Shown here one piece after another: positions 31,879 to 41,521 of a stretch of DNA of 48,510 nucleotides (positions within the stretch are counted from its first letter, which is position 1; every line of letters begins with the position of its first letter). The notes below the pieces were generated by a model. That model made no database searches. It saw only the letters and a program-made list of their open reading frames with translations, and had not been told where the DNA came from. The position numbers and the translations under genes are program-made. The DNA is from Thecamonas trahens ATCC 50062 (Eukaryota; Apusozoa; Apusomonadida; Apusomonadidae), in the NCBI RefSeq assembly GCF_000142905.1, contig NW_013657666.1, forward strand, positions 385,634 to 434,143. Reading direction: 5' to 3'.

Positions 31879-34800
31879 ATGATGTTAACCACGTATGGCT
31901 CTCGGCCGTGTTGGCGAGGGCGGTTTGGTGTGGTCGGAGTGGCTGCCGTGCTGGCTGTCTTGATGGCTCTTGGTGCTTGTGACGCTGCCACGCTGACGGT
32001 GCCGACAGCTGGCTATTCCATCCAGAACATCATTGCGGTTGTGGAGAGCGCAGCAGATGGCGACATAGTGGAGATTGGCCCGGGAAAGTGGACAAACTGT
32101 TCGTCCCCCATCACCGGTCGTGGTCTTGGCATCACCCTCACCCTCACCGGGGCCGGCATGGGCACCACCATCCTCGACTGCGAGCTCTCTAACCACATCC
32201 TCAGTGCCGTACCCGACTTTGACAACTGGACCATTCGAGAGTTGACCATTCTGCGATCGGGCTCTGTCACGGATGCAGTCGAAACGAAGGGCGGGGTCAT
32301 CCTGGTCAAACCTGGTTCATCGATCACCTTTGAATGCGTTGAGATGGCCGAGTGCGCTCGGTCGGGGCTGTCGCCCGCCACCTATAAGGGCGGTGCGGTC
32401 CATGTCAACGCCAACGGCTACGTGGGCTTTATCAACTCAATCATACGCGACTCGTACACCTCTGGCCAAGGGGGAGCCATCACCATGACCAATGGTGCTA
32501 ATGTGCTCTTCGACAACACTACTATTGCAAACTGTTCGGCCGACGCCGGTGGTGCCATGCGCGCCGCGGGCGGCCTGCTTATCATCCGAGATGGCGGTCT
32601 GCTGGTCACAGGCTGCACTGCCAGCCAGGCCGGCGGCATTTTGCTACGTGGCGCCACGCTCGCGGGAAACGGGACGATCACATTGCGAAACAACGTGGCG
32701 ACGACGGCCGACGGCGGCGGGATTTCCATCGAGACCGACCGCACCAACGGTACCATCGGTGCCATTGTCGCCACCGGAAACTCGGCCGCAGGTTGCGGGG
32801 GCGGCGTGTACTGGGGCAACGGTGCCGAGTTGGACGTGCCCGGAGGAGTGGTTTCTTCTGGCAACACCGCCATGGACGGCGGTGGCATCTGCTTTGCCAA
32901 GGGTCAAAAGGTCGAGTACGTCTTCCTCAACTCGCGGAGCAACATGACTGGCAACACCGCTATCCGATACGGCGGTGGCGTGTATGTGTCAACCGAAGCA
33001 ACGTGGATGATCATGGATGGCGTGACTGTTACCGACAACACTGCTGACGACGGGTCTGGCGTGTTTGTTGATTCCGGCGGCAAGAACGTCAAGCCGCGCC
33101 TGTTCAACATGGTCATCACGCGCAACTTTTCCCCCAACGGCGGAGCTCTCGCCCTCGCCCACCATTCCAATTCCGATGTCGATACCGCAGGCACAGTCTC
33201 GTGCGGCAACCACGGGGCCAACAATGAGCATGTTGACGTCCACTGTCACGGGCCGAGCCGTTTGGTCAACCCGGTTCCGGGAGGGTGCAACCAGGGCACC
33301 CGCTGTCTGCGTGCGAGCTCGGCATGCACACTCGAGGCCACATGCTCAGCGGCGTGTCCCACAGGCTGGACTGGGACTCGTTGTGAGCTTAAGACCAACT
33401 GTGCTACTGACTGGGGAAACTCGAGCTGTGCTGAGTGTAGCTCTGGATGGTGGACCACCTCGGCGCCCGGCCCCGAGTATGGAACCTGCATTGTTGCGCC
33501 GAGCCCGCCGCCGCCGAGTCCTCCTCCTCCGCCGCCTAGCCCTCCGCCGCCGCCGCCGTCATCGCCGCCGCCGCCTCCGAGCCCTCCACCGCCTCCGCCG
33601 CCGAGTCCTCCTCCGCCGCCTCCGAGCCCTCCGCCGCCTCCGAGCCCTCCACCGCCTCCGCCGCCGCCATCGCCGCCATCGCCGCCGCCGCCTCCGAGTC
33701 CTCCTCCGCCGCCGCCATCGCCGCCACCGCCTCCGAGCCCTCCACCGCCTCCACCGCCGAGTCCTCCTCCGCCGCCTCCGAGCCCTCCACCGCCTCCGCC
33801 ACCGAGTCCCCCTCCGCCGCCTCCGAGCCCTCCGCCGCCGCCGCCGCCATCGCTGCCGCCGCCTCCGAGCCCTCCGCCGCCGCCTCCGAGCCCTCCGCCG
33901 CCGCCGCCGCCATCGCCGCCACCGCCTCCGAGCCCTCCACCGCCTCCGCCGCCGAGTCCTCCTTCGCCGCCTCCGAGCCCTCCTCCTCCGCCGCCGCCGA
34001 GTCCCCCTCCTCCGCCACCGAGCCCTCCGCCGCCGCCGCCGCCATCGCCGCCGCCGCCGCCGAGCCCTCCGCCGCCGCCACCAAGCCCTCCGCCGCCATC
34101 ACCTCCGCCGCCGCCGCCGCTCTCGCCATCGCCTCCACCGCCACCGCCACCATCGCCGCCGCCTCCGCCAAGCCTTCCGCCGCCACCGCCACCATCGCCT
34201 CCTCCGCCGTCGCCGAGCCCTCCACCACCACCACCGCCTTCACCCCCGCCACCGCCACCACCACCACCACCGCAGGCCGGCCCCAAGGTTCCTGATCCGG
34301 TCTCGTGGACCCTCTCTCCATCCGTGTCGCCGTTTGCAGGCGGCGTGGCCATGGTGCTGACACGAACACGAGCGACTCCGCGGCTCCCTGACTTTGTTGT
34401 CGGCAGTGGCTACGAGCTGAGCATGCCTGTGTTTGCAGACGACGGTGATGATGAGCCTGTCTACACGGCCACATTGCCTTGCGTAGTCGCCGGACCGAAC
34501 ACGCTGGCCTTTGTCTCGGCAGCGTCCAACAAGACTGGCTATCACTCGCTGGCGCTCGTAGCCGCGCTGGGTTCACGGCACCGCCTGCCGCAGCTCATCA
34601 CCTACGTCGAACACGAATGCTACGACGAAGGCTTTGTTTGGTACGGTGGCCGTTGCCAGCCGTGCTCGCGGTTCAAGGGTGCGCACTGTCCTGGCGGGGC
34701 GCGATTCTGGCCGATGGCAGGCTACTGGTCGCCGTCCGAGTCTGTCCCGCCGACAAAGTGCCGGCTGCCGTCGGCGTGTCCCGGATCGGTGGGGGAGCTC

Positions 34801-37041
34801 GGCCCGTACCCTCCGCGCATGTCTGAAGACGGCCTCCGCATCACTGCCCAGTGCGCCGAAGGTTATGCTGACGAGTTTTGCTCCACCTGCGCTGCGGAAT
34901 TTTACCAAGAGTATGGCGTGTGCCGGCCATGCGGCTCGGATGCCTCTGTCAAGGCCGAGGTCGCCATGATTCTGATTGTGGCTGGTGCCTACTTTTTTGT
35001 TGTTCTCCTCGCCCTCTTTTTCCTCTCAGCCAAGTCGCTTGTTAAGGTCGTCTCTGTTGTTGTCACCACCCAGCAGCTTGTCGCTGTCTTCAAGGTTGGC
35101 CTCCAGCAGCTCTCAGGCACGATCAAATCTGAGCTCTTCCCAACGATTGTGCGTGTGCTCTCGATTCTCAACTTTGAGATCGAGGTGGTCAAGCCCGGGT
35201 GCTCGGTCGGCGCGCTCTCGTTTATCTCGCTCTACTACGGAACCATCTCAGTGGTTATCCTCGCCGGTATCGCTTTCCTGCTTGTCGTCTGGCTGCGTAC
35301 AGTTTCGTGCCTCGCGTCGAGCAAGATGTCTCGCCTGGACCACATGCTCAGCCATCGCAGTGGTGGCGATACAACGTCGCGGAGTGGCGGGACGACGGGT
35401 CGGTCTGGCACGTCAGTCGCACGGGCTTCAATGCTGCGCTCGCGTTCCAAGCATGCCATCATTATTCTTCTTGCGCTGGCCTACTTGCAGCTCTCGTTGC
35501 GCTCGCTACAAGCCATCAATTGTGTGCGTGTTGGTGACGGGAGCACTCGGCTGGTGGCCGAGCTCCGGGTCAAGTGCTATCAGGGCGAGCATCTTCCGGC
35601 AGCAGTGGTGGGGTGGATTGTGGTCGTCAGTGTCTGTGCCGCCTTTCCCATTTGGATGGCTGCAAAGGGCGTGCAGATGTACTGGGCGCTGCGTGCGCGA
35701 CGGACCGAGGTTATCCGGGTGGCCATGGAGGCGTACGGCTTCTTGCTCCGTGGACTCAAACCACCGTTCTTCTGGTTCCGTGCGCTCCAGTTCCTCTCCA
35801 CCTTGGCCTTTGTGGCCGAGACTGTCTTTATTGGTGACGAGTCGTCGCGCATCTTTGCCACTATCATCAACTTTGTGGTGACCATGATCCTCGTGGCGCT
35901 GCTGGATCCTTTCCGCGACACGCTGCACACGCTGCTGTCGATCGGATCGGGTCTGCTCTCCTCGGGTCAGCTCATGTACTTTCTCTACCTCGAAGACCGG
36001 ACCTTGTTTGGGATCTCGGTCGGGTTTCAGCTCGTCTTTCTCGTTTTGGTCGTCTCGCTCCTCACCTTTCACCTCTTGCGGCGACGGCGGAGGTCGGCGC
36101 AAGTTCACGCGCAAGGCACAGTCCCCGACGCCGTCAAAGCCCTCATGCTGGGAGCACAGACATCATCCGCTTTTGTGCTGCACGACCCAGGCTCGTTGGT
36201 TCTGGCGGAAGGTCCGGCCACTGGCATGTTCTCGTCGGCGTCGGACATCTCCTCCTTCTCGTCGTCTACTTCCACGTCATCGTCGGCAACGTCGACATCG
36301 TCGGCAACGTCGACATCATCGTCGTCGACATCGTCGTCGTCGTTGGCGTCTAGCCGGAAAGATGTGGTATCGATTGCGCATCGGCCGACGGCCGACTCGA
36401 GGCCGGCATCGGGCCTGTTATCAGGTACGCCTGGCACGTCGCGGAATGGCACCACGTCGTCGCGGCCGACGTTCACGCCGGCGTCGTCATCATTCGATTT
36501 CGCAAGTTCCGAGCTCGAGCAAGCAGACATGTTGTCACCCGCCAAAGACTCGACTGTCTCGCTGGACAAGCTGTCTGGCATGCGTTCGATTGATTCGTTG
36601 CGGCGAAGTGGGCCGAGGAAGCAGATGTCGCGGGCAGTGTCGACAACTTTGATCAATCAGGCGCCGCAGAAGCGGCGCAGGCGACGCAACAGGGCTTCGC
36701 GGCGGCAGACGCACGCAACCGGTGTCTTTTCGACTGGAAATTTACATCGCTACCAGAGCCAATCCCCTGCGGGAACAGCCTCAAGCCCTGCGCTTCCGCC
36801 TGCCGGCTGTGGAAGGCAGCGTCGGCGTCGTCGTCCGCCACAGCCCAGGCCGGACAACATCGCTGACCTAGATCATGATGCTATCTTGAGCGAAGTTGAC
36901 GCATTTGTTGCTTCTTCAACCAGTTGCAACGTTGGCATGGTTTCAACGCCAACATTGCCCGCTGCAGCCGCGACCTCACCACCGTCGTCGACCTCGTCGA
37001 CCTCGACCTCAACCTCGTCGACCTCGACCTCGACTTTGTAG
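31879..37041 (+). CDS. Large multipass surface protein with beta-helix repeats and Ser-Pro linker
   Basis: 1,720 residues. The start is at the first ATG before a signal peptide (GRFGVVGVAAVLAVLMALGA, cleavage near ACDAAT). Residues about 30-440 hold parallel beta-helix repeats like polymorphic outer-membrane-protein repeats (GGGISI, GNTAMDGGGICF, GNTAIRYGGGVYV, DNTADDGSGVFV). A Cys-rich EGF-like stretch follows (about 470-540), then about 260 residues of SPPPPP repeats (541-799) like extensins. A folded segment and a second Cys-rich domain (about 912-1020) lead to roughly eight hydrophobic segments between about 1028 and 1405. The last 315 residues are Ser/Thr/Arg-rich and probably cytosolic. 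Cell-surface sensing or adhesion is inferred from the layout. Possible splice sites inside were not needed, since one frame stays open throughout. Confidence 0.8.
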   Translation: MMLTTYGSRPCWRGRFGVVGVAAVLAVLMALGACDAATLTVPTAGYSIQNIIAVVESAADGDIVEIGPGKWTNCSSPITGRGLGITLTLTGAGMGTTILDCELSNHILSAVPDFDNWTIRELTILRSGSVTDAVETKGGVILVKPGSSITFECVEMAECARSGLSPATYKGGAVHVNANGYVGFINSIIRDSYTSGQGGAITMTNGANVLFDNTTIANCSADAGGAMRAAGGLLIIRDGGLLVTGCTASQAGGILLRGATLAGNGTITLRNNVATTADGGGISIETDRTNGTIGAIVATGNSAAGCGGGVYWGNGAELDVPGGVVSSGNTAMDGGGICFAKGQKVEYVFLNSRSNMTGNTAIRYGGGVYVSTEATWMIMDGVTVTDNTADDGSGVFVDSGGKNVKPRLFNMVITRNFSPNGGALALAHHSNSDVDTAGTVSCGNHGANNEHVDVHCHGPSRLVNPVPGGCNQGTRCLRASSACTLEATCSAACPTGWTGTRCELKTNCATDWGNSSCAECSSGWWTTSAPGPEYGTCIVAPSPPPPSPPPPPPSPPPPPPSSPPPPPSPPPPPPPSPPPPPPSPPPPPSPPPPPPPPSPPSPPPPPSPPPPPPSPPPPPSPPPPPPPSPPPPPPSPPPPPPPSPPPPPPSPPPPPPPSLPPPPSPPPPPPSPPPPPPPSPPPPPSPPPPPPPSPPSPPPSPPPPPPPSPPPPPPSPPPPPPPSPPPPPSPPPPPPSPPPPSPPPPPPLSPSPPPPPPPSPPPPPSLPPPPPPSPPPPSPSPPPPPPPSPPPPPPPPPPQAGPKVPDPVSWTLSPSVSPFAGGVAMVLTRTRATPRLPDFVVGSGYELSMPVFADDGDDEPVYTATLPCVVAGPNTLAFVSAASNKTGYHSLALVAALGSRHRLPQLITYVEHECYDEGFVWYGGRCQPCSRFKGAHCPGGARFWPMAGYWSPSESVPPTKCRLPSACPGSVGELGPYPPRMSEDGLRITAQCAEGYADEFCSTCAAEFYQEYGVCRPCGSDASVKAEVAMILIVAGAYFFVVLLALFFLSAKSLVKVVSVVVTTQQLVAVFKVGLQQLSGTIKSELFPTIVRVLSILNFEIEVVKPGCSVGALSFISLYYGTISVVILAGIAFLLVVWLRTVSCLASSKMSRLDHMLSHRSGGDTTSRSGGTTGRSGTSVARASMLRSRSKHAIIILLALAYLQLSLRSLQAINCVRVGDGSTRLVAELRVKCYQGEHLPAAVVGWIVVVSVCAAFPIWMAAKGVQMYWALRARRTEVIRVAMEAYGFLLRGLKPPFFWFRALQFLSTLAFVAETVFIGDESSRIFATIINFVVTMILVALLDPFRDTLHTLLSIGSGLLSSGQLMYFLYLEDRTLFGISVGFQLVFLVLVVSLLTFHLLRRRRRSAQVHAQGTVPDAVKALMLGAQTSSAFVLHDPGSLVLAEGPATGMFSSASDISSFSSSTSTSSSATSTSSATSTSSSSTSSSSLASSRKDVVSIAHRPTADSRPASGLLSGTPGTSRNGTTSSRPTFTPASSSFDFASSELEQADMLSPAKDSTVSLDKLSGMRSIDSLRRSGPRKQMSRAVSTTLINQAPQKRRRRRNRASRRQTHATGVFSTGNLHRYQSQSPAGTASSPALPPAGCGRQRRRRRPPQPRPDNIADLDHDAILSEVDAFVASSTSCNVGMVSTPTLPAAAATSPPSSTSSTSTSTSSTSTSTL
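33502..34275 (+). repeat. Ser-Pro(4-7) low-complexity linker
   Basis: Irregular CCG/CCT/CCA repeats encode Ser followed by four to seven Pro for about 258 residues. It would form an extended polyproline II stalk, as in algal and plant extensins, and the serine-proline motif is a common O-glycosylation site there. Copy number may be mis-assembled. Confidence 0.92.
36250..36350 (+). repeat. TCG/ACG trinucleotide repeat (poly-Ser/Thr)
   Basis: Interrupted TCG, TCA, ACG and ACA codons in the cytosolic tail of the surface protein. A similar stretch closes the gene at 36975-37038. Both encode Ser/Thr runs. Confidence 0.85.
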
Positions 37042-37210
37042 TCGAGATCGTAAAGCACAAACATCACGACGATAGCGATAGGTAACTCATGATGTTCATC
37101 ACACGCTGCGGTCATCACTCGACAACAACTGGAGGCCGAGCCGTTCCCACGCCCAGTCCCGTGTGCATGGATTGGCGCCTGCGCCCGCGCCAGCACCACT
37201 TTGTCCGCGC

Positions 37211-37962
37211 TCAGCCACACTCACACTCGACTCTTGTGACAAGTACGAATACAAACAGGACGAGAGGGAGGGAGTGAGGGAGAGAGGAAGGGAGGGAGGG
37301 GGGAGTGGGGGAGGGGGGGGGGGGGTCCGAGGGGGAGTTCTGGACCACTGCCTGGATAAAGCCGCGAATCGAGGTTCCGCGCAGCCGCCGGTGCTCGGCG
37401 TACGAGTACTCATCGCTGTTGTTGAGCAGAACAAAGTACTGGATGACACGCTGGGTGATCATCCTGGAGTATGACGAGAGATTAGTCACGCAAACGACAA
37501 TTGAGACCCTATTGGTTCCGCGATGCGTCAACTCGATCATGGCCTGGTTGAACGCCACCAACTTGGCCTTGCGCTCGTTAGTGTTCCCGTCCCGGAGCCA
37601 GGCAAAGGCACACGAGTAGAACTTGGCGAACCGCGAGTACGGGTCGTTGAGCGAGCGCGAGACGAGAAGCGGAATCGAGGCAAACTTGAACGCCGCCAGC
37701 GCAACCATCACCGGCGCGTACATGAGGAGCATGCCAGCAGCGGCCAAANNNNNNNNNNNNNNNNNNNNNNNNNNNNNNNNNNNNNNNNNNNNNNNNNNNN
37801 NNNNNNNNNNNNNNNNNNNNNNNNNNNNNNNNNNNNNNNNNNNNNNNNGGCATCGACTTTGGTCTCACACACGGATCTCTCGTACTGGCCGTCGCCGCTC
37901 AGCCGCTCCGGAACCCCCCATGCCGGCATCACACCATCCAGCGAACCGCTCGCCGTCGTCAT
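37211..37962 (-). CDS. Unrecognised membrane-associated protein, interrupted by scaffold gap
   Basis: Two protein-like pieces on the minus strand flank the 100-N gap. The 5' piece starts at the ATG at 37962 (MTTASGSLDGVMPAWGVPER, about 38 residues). The 3' piece runs from 37748 to TGA 37211: a hydrophobic segment (MLLMYAPVMVALAAFKFASI), then a mixed globular part including VIQYFVLLNNSDEYSYAEH, then Pro/Ser-rich sequence. That these are one gene is inference from strand, position and composition. The Pro-rich end coincides with a G13 run (37313-37325), so the true C-terminus may differ. Family not recognised. A 44-nt GT-CAG intron-like segment near 37490 was seen, but removing it would break the frame. 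Confidence 0.5.
37258..37325. repeat. Purine-rich GGGA tract ending in G13
   Basis: Almost only G and A on the plus strand, ending in 13 consecutive G (37313-37325). It is likely to form G-quadruplex or triplex and to be unreliable in length. Confidence 0.85.
37749..37848. other. Assembly gap (100 N)
   Basis: Exactly 100 N, the usual arbitrary gap length, so the true size is unknown. Scaffold order rather than sequence links the two sides. Confidence 0.99.
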
Positions 37963-38208
37963 GTCCAGCCCGACTTCCAAAACTCCATCCAACCCCCCCG
38001 CTCCCTGACCTCCCCCGAGGCGCCCCGGGGCCCGGGAGGGGGGAAATGCGTGGACTCCAATGTGCCCACCATGATGATCCAGGCCCCTCATTTCCCCGGT
38101 TATTCACCCTTCCCCCTCCCCCCCCCCCCTTCCCCCCCCCCCCCCCCTCTCAACCGATTTCTTGTGCTCGACCATCATCGCGGGGAACAGCAAAGACGGC
38201 GTAGCACT

Positions 38209-38578
38209 GACGACGGCGCAACCATCGGTGGCATGGTTAGATCTGGCGAGGGGGACGATGGTTGGTGGAGAGGCAAAACAGTAGGCGGAGTCGGACGCGT
38301 TGTCGAAGTCAGAGGCGGAGCAGCGGCAGCGATGGCAGGGGCCGATGGATCGCTGGGCGCGACGGCGGTAGCGGAGCAGCAAGGGCAAGGAGGACGACGG
38401 CGCAACCATCGGTGGCATGGTTAGATCTGGCGAGGGGGACGATGGTTGGTGGAGAGGCAAAACAGTAGGCGGAGTCGGACGCGTTGTCGAAGTCAGAGGC
38501 GGAGCAGCGGCAGCGATGGCAGGGGCCGATGGATCGCTGGGCGCGACGGCGGTAGCGGAGCAGCAAGGGCAAGGAGGA
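38209..38578 (+). repeat. Perfect 184-bp tandem duplication
   Basis: 38209-38394 and 38393-38578 are identical over 186 bp with a 184-bp offset (2-bp overlap). Since 184 is not a multiple of three, the two copies are in different frames relative to what follows. The second copy covers the likely start of PIG-P. It lies about 360 bp from the scaffold gap, so a local assembly artefact is possible. C-rich runs fill 38105-38155 just upstream. Confidence 0.9.
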
Positions 38579-38983
38579 GTTGAGCGTCGGAGCAGGAAGG
38601 GATCCAAGACCGAGGTGTACGGCTTTGTGGGTTGGGTAGCGTCGACGCTGGTGATGATGGTGTACATTGCATGGGCGTTCTCATCAGACGAGACCCTGTT
38701 CTCCCTGGGTATCTCGTACTTTCCATCCAGGTATTGGGCGGTGGCGTTGCCGGCCTTTCTTGTCGCCATCATGCTCTGCGTGCTCCCGGCGTTATTTGCG
38801 GTGACTCTCTCGCTCACCCGCCCGCTCACCAGCCTCGATCTCGTCTTTGATGAGCACACCAAGCCGCCGGTGGAAAAGGTGCATCCAGACGCCCTCGCGC
38901 CACTGTACGACATTCCGCTGTCGGTTGTCAACGAGCTCATGTACGACCACGCTCACACAGACAGCCGGGCGGCATGGAGCTGA
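38417..38983 (+). CDS. PIGP: PIG-P, subunit of GPI-GlcNAc transferase
   Basis: 188 residues from the ATG at 38417; the conserved domain begins at about 38609. PIG-P is a small ER membrane subunit of the complex that transfers GlcNAc to phosphatidylinositol, the first step of GPI-anchor synthesis. The signature is clear: EVYGFVGWVAST, then a first membrane segment, then LGISYFPSRYWAVALPAF leading into a second membrane segment, then PLTSLDLVFDE and the family's C-terminal motif APLYDIPLSVVNELMY. The N-terminal about 60 residues are Gly/Ala-rich, encoded in the duplicated block and unlike the family; an in-frame ATG at 38516 would give a length nearer the norm. The domain call is firm, the start is not. 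Confidence 0.9.
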   Translation: MVRSGEGDDGWWRGKTVGGVGRVVEVRGGAAAAMAGADGSLGATAVAEQQGQGGVERRSRKGSKTEVYGFVGWVASTLVMMVYIAWAFSSDETLFSLGISYFPSRYWAVALPAFLVAIMLCVLPALFAVTLSLTRPLTSLDLVFDEHTKPPVEKVHPDALAPLYDIPLSVVNELMYDHAHTDSRAAWS

Positions 38984-39589
38984 CGGATGCAGGCTGACAT
39001 GACAACACGCGATGACCAGTGATGGCCGTCGATGGCAGGATACAGCAGAAAGCGATTGACCGCCTGCTCGGCGACATTGTCGTCAGCCCGCCTGCATGTG
39101 CGGCGATTCTTGTATGTCCGCGTTGACCGGTTCCTGTTGACGCCGTTTGACGGAACACGTACTGGTCACGCGAGCATCTCGGTTCGCTCTTCAGCGGCTT
39201 CAACACAGCCTTGCTTTCTGTGTTGGACATGTCATATGTACAAAGTAAAAGTGGACGTAATAGGGATGATGATGATCTGTGACTGCTGGTCCACACGCGA
39301 GAGACAACGCGAGCTGGTGACAGCTAATGAGGTCTACGCTGGCAAACGTTGCATATCCTCTTAATTGGCTCCGCTGTGACTGGTCAAGGGGTGGGAGGGA
39401 AAACCGACTTGGTCTTCTGGCACAACCCTGACCAGTCAGCGACCAGAGCAACCGTAGCAATCATTGGCGCAAGCCTGATTAAGTACTCGTCTCGCCTAGC
39501 TTCCGTCCCGAGCTACGCCCTCAGCGGGGACTCTTTGCTGTTAAGCTGTCTCCAAGCAGAGGTGAGTAAGTCACACAAGACACAGAGCC
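38984..39589. other. Intergenic, no supported gene
   Basis: Short open frames exist on both strands but show no domain, no biased composition and no good start. A strong donor-like GAG/GTGAGTAAG lies at 39559-39570. If used, it would join an upstream exon to CAG/GCG at about 39780 in the frame of the next gene and skip its present start. No ATG was found for such an exon. Confidence 0.5.
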
Positions 39590-41521
39590 ATGCCTGTTGA
39601 GGTCTGGGCGTGGGGAGCGGGTGGTGGCGGCCGAATTTCGTCGTATGGTGTTCTTCGCCGTGGCGTGAAGAATGATTCGCCGCTCGTCGTCCTCCCTCCA
39701 ATGGCGGCAGCCGGTAGTTACCCACTCCCAAAGTATGCCGAGATCGTGAGGGCAACGTACTCGGCGATACATAGCAAGCAGGCGTGTGGGGTCCGTAGAG
39801 GGTACAAGGTGACGTCGGTCCGCAAACTCGCTATCTCGGACACCGACCAAGAGCCGCTCGAGTCCGCTGGCACGTCCGAGTCATCGCGGCGGCGGCCGAC
39901 CGATGACACAGGATCTCGCGGCGAGTCGATGCAGACTGTCGAGACAATTCCTGGCGCCTCCATGTCGATGCTGGACACAATGATGGTTCAGACTGGGCTT
40001 GGTCTGGAGGACGAGGACGTGCTTGTCCGCCAGCTGCGGCGCAAATTCAACAAGATGCGCATCATGCGCGAGACCCGGGCAGCCATGGCGAGCTCGACCA
40101 AGTCCCTGGCGGGTGGAAAGTCGGCCGAAGCCCTGGACCTGCCGGAGGACAGCAGGCGAGCGAGCCGTAAGCGGTTGGATGCTTCGCGCCGCTTTCGCCG
40201 GCGGACCGAGATGCCTGGGCAGAAGGCGAAGAATGCCAGCATTGACTTTGAGGCGTGGAAGAAGGCGCACGAGCGCCTGCAGTCGTCATCGACGTCGAGC
40301 ACCTCGAGCAGTGCGTCGATCGCAGCCAAGGACGATGGTGCCGCCTTGAAAAGCAGCAAGCGGCGCAAGTCCAGCAGCAACTCGATCAAGGCACGCAAGG
40401 GGAAGCGGCGTGGGAAAAGCAGCAGCTCGACGTCCGGGACCGGAGACCTGCCGCTGGGTCTCAACCAGACAAGCAGCTCGTCGTCTGAGGGCGCCGCAAA
40501 GAAGAAGAAGAAGCGGCATGGGTCACGCCGCCTGTCGAGCCGAAGCCGACGGAGGAAGTCGAGCTCAAAATCGGTGGAGAAGGACGAACCGACAGTGGAT
40601 AAGCACAACGAGGCCAAGCGGGCGCTGATGCGCGAGCTAGCCAAGGAAGCACACGCGTCGATGAAGAATGTGGACGTACAGCTCTCAACAAGCCACGGTT
40701 CACCCTCGAGCGACGTGTTCTACTCGTCGGAGAGCAGCACAACAAGCACCTCATCGTCGACCACATCGTCGACCACGTCCTCAAGCAGCTCGAGCTGCAC
40801 GAGTGTACCCCAGCCGGATCCCGACACCAGGCTGGACGACCGGTGGCTCGAGGCACGGCGCAACTCGATGTATAACGCCAAGTCGCCATCGATGGACAAG
40901 CTGCGGTCGCTGGCGGAAACTTCGTTCGGGCTCTACACCTCGATGCCATGCTCGTCGGTATTGAGCACAAATGGCGACCTACATTCTGCCCGGATCTACA
41001 GCGATGTGAATGCAAGCCTTGGCTCGCTCCGGTTGTCACGGGCTGACCTTGTCCAGCACCTCAACGAGGGCATGAACGAGCCGACTTTGGAGCCGGCGTC
41101 GCACCTGGAAGGCCACCTCGCGCCGAGGATGGTGGCAACGATGAGTGGGGATACCAGCCCAGGCGTGCCACAGCCGTTCAAGCGTCAGTCGCGAGTCCGC
41201 TGGGATCTGGCGGCTACCCAGGAGTTTGTCATCGGCGAGCCGCATGACGACGTGCTGTTGTCGACTTCGCTAGACTCGTCGTTGTCGTCTTCGGTTGGCC
41301 TGCCGAGGCTGGACAAGCCGCGGAGTGAGCTCATCGCCGAGTTGAAGGCGTGGTCAGTCTCGTTCGATGCTTCGATTGCGGCCTTGTCGACGAGTCTCGT
41401 CGCTCCACGCGGGCAGAACAACTTTTCAGCCTCGCTTATTACCGGGATTCAGTCTGCGCCAACACCCGAGACTGCACCGCTCTTGGTCGAGCCGCTGATG
41501 GAGCAGATTAAGGAGGCGTAG
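39590..41521 (+). CDS. Disordered Ser/Arg/Lys-rich protein of unknown function
   Basis: 643 residues from ATG 39590 to TAG 41521. No known domain recognised. The centre holds basic clusters next to Ser runs (about 225-345, for example KSSKRRKSSSNSIKARKGKR and AAKKKKKRHGSRR), which look like nuclear localisation signals. A Ser/Thr run follows (about 380-405). Two predicted helical patches stand out: LVRQLRRKFNKMRIMRETRAA (about 145-165) and KHNEAKRALMRELAKEAHAS (about 340-360). Near residue 532, SRVRWDL fits the RVxF/W docking consensus for protein phosphatase 1. The start is provisional because of the donor-like site just upstream. Nuclear or cytoskeletal regulatory role is only a guess. Confidence 0.7.
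   Translation: MPVEVWAWGAGGGGRISSYGVLRRGVKNDSPLVVLPPMAAAGSYPLPKYAEIVRATYSAIHSKQACGVRRGYKVTSVRKLAISDTDQEPLESAGTSESSRRRPTDDTGSRGESMQTVETIPGASMSMLDTMMVQTGLGLEDEDVLVRQLRRKFNKMRIMRETRAAMASSTKSLAGGKSAEALDLPEDSRRASRKRLDASRRFRRRTEMPGQKAKNASIDFEAWKKAHERLQSSSTSSTSSSASIAAKDDGAALKSSKRRKSSSNSIKARKGKRRGKSSSSTSGTGDLPLGLNQTSSSSSEGAAKKKKKRHGSRRLSSRSRRRKSSSKSVEKDEPTVDKHNEAKRALMRELAKEAHASMKNVDVQLSTSHGSPSSDVFYSSESSTTSTSSSTTSSTTSSSSSSCTSVPQPDPDTRLDDRWLEARRNSMYNAKSPSMDKLRSLAETSFGLYTSMPCSSVLSTNGDLHSARIYSDVNASLGSLRLSRADLVQHLNEGMNEPTLEPASHLEGHLAPRMVATMSGDTSPGVPQPFKRQSRVRWDLAATQEFVIGEPHDDVLLSTSLDSSLSSSVGLPRLDKPRSELIAELKAWSVSFDASIAALSTSLVAPRGQNNFSASLITGIQSAPTPETAPLLVEPLMEQIKEA

Noticed and set aside
37480-37525. 44-nt GT-CAG intron in the gene beside the gap
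   Set aside because: It has branch-like GACTAAT and a pyrimidine tract, but its removal shifts the frame away from the protein-like VIQYFVLLNNSDEY sequence.
37578-38204. Frames translated through the N run
   Set aside because: The gap length is arbitrary, so frame continuity across it has no meaning.
39032-39364. 110-residue plus-strand frame after PIG-P
   Set aside because: Ordinary composition with no domain, no membrane or repeat signal, and a competing frame on the other strand. It is probably chance.
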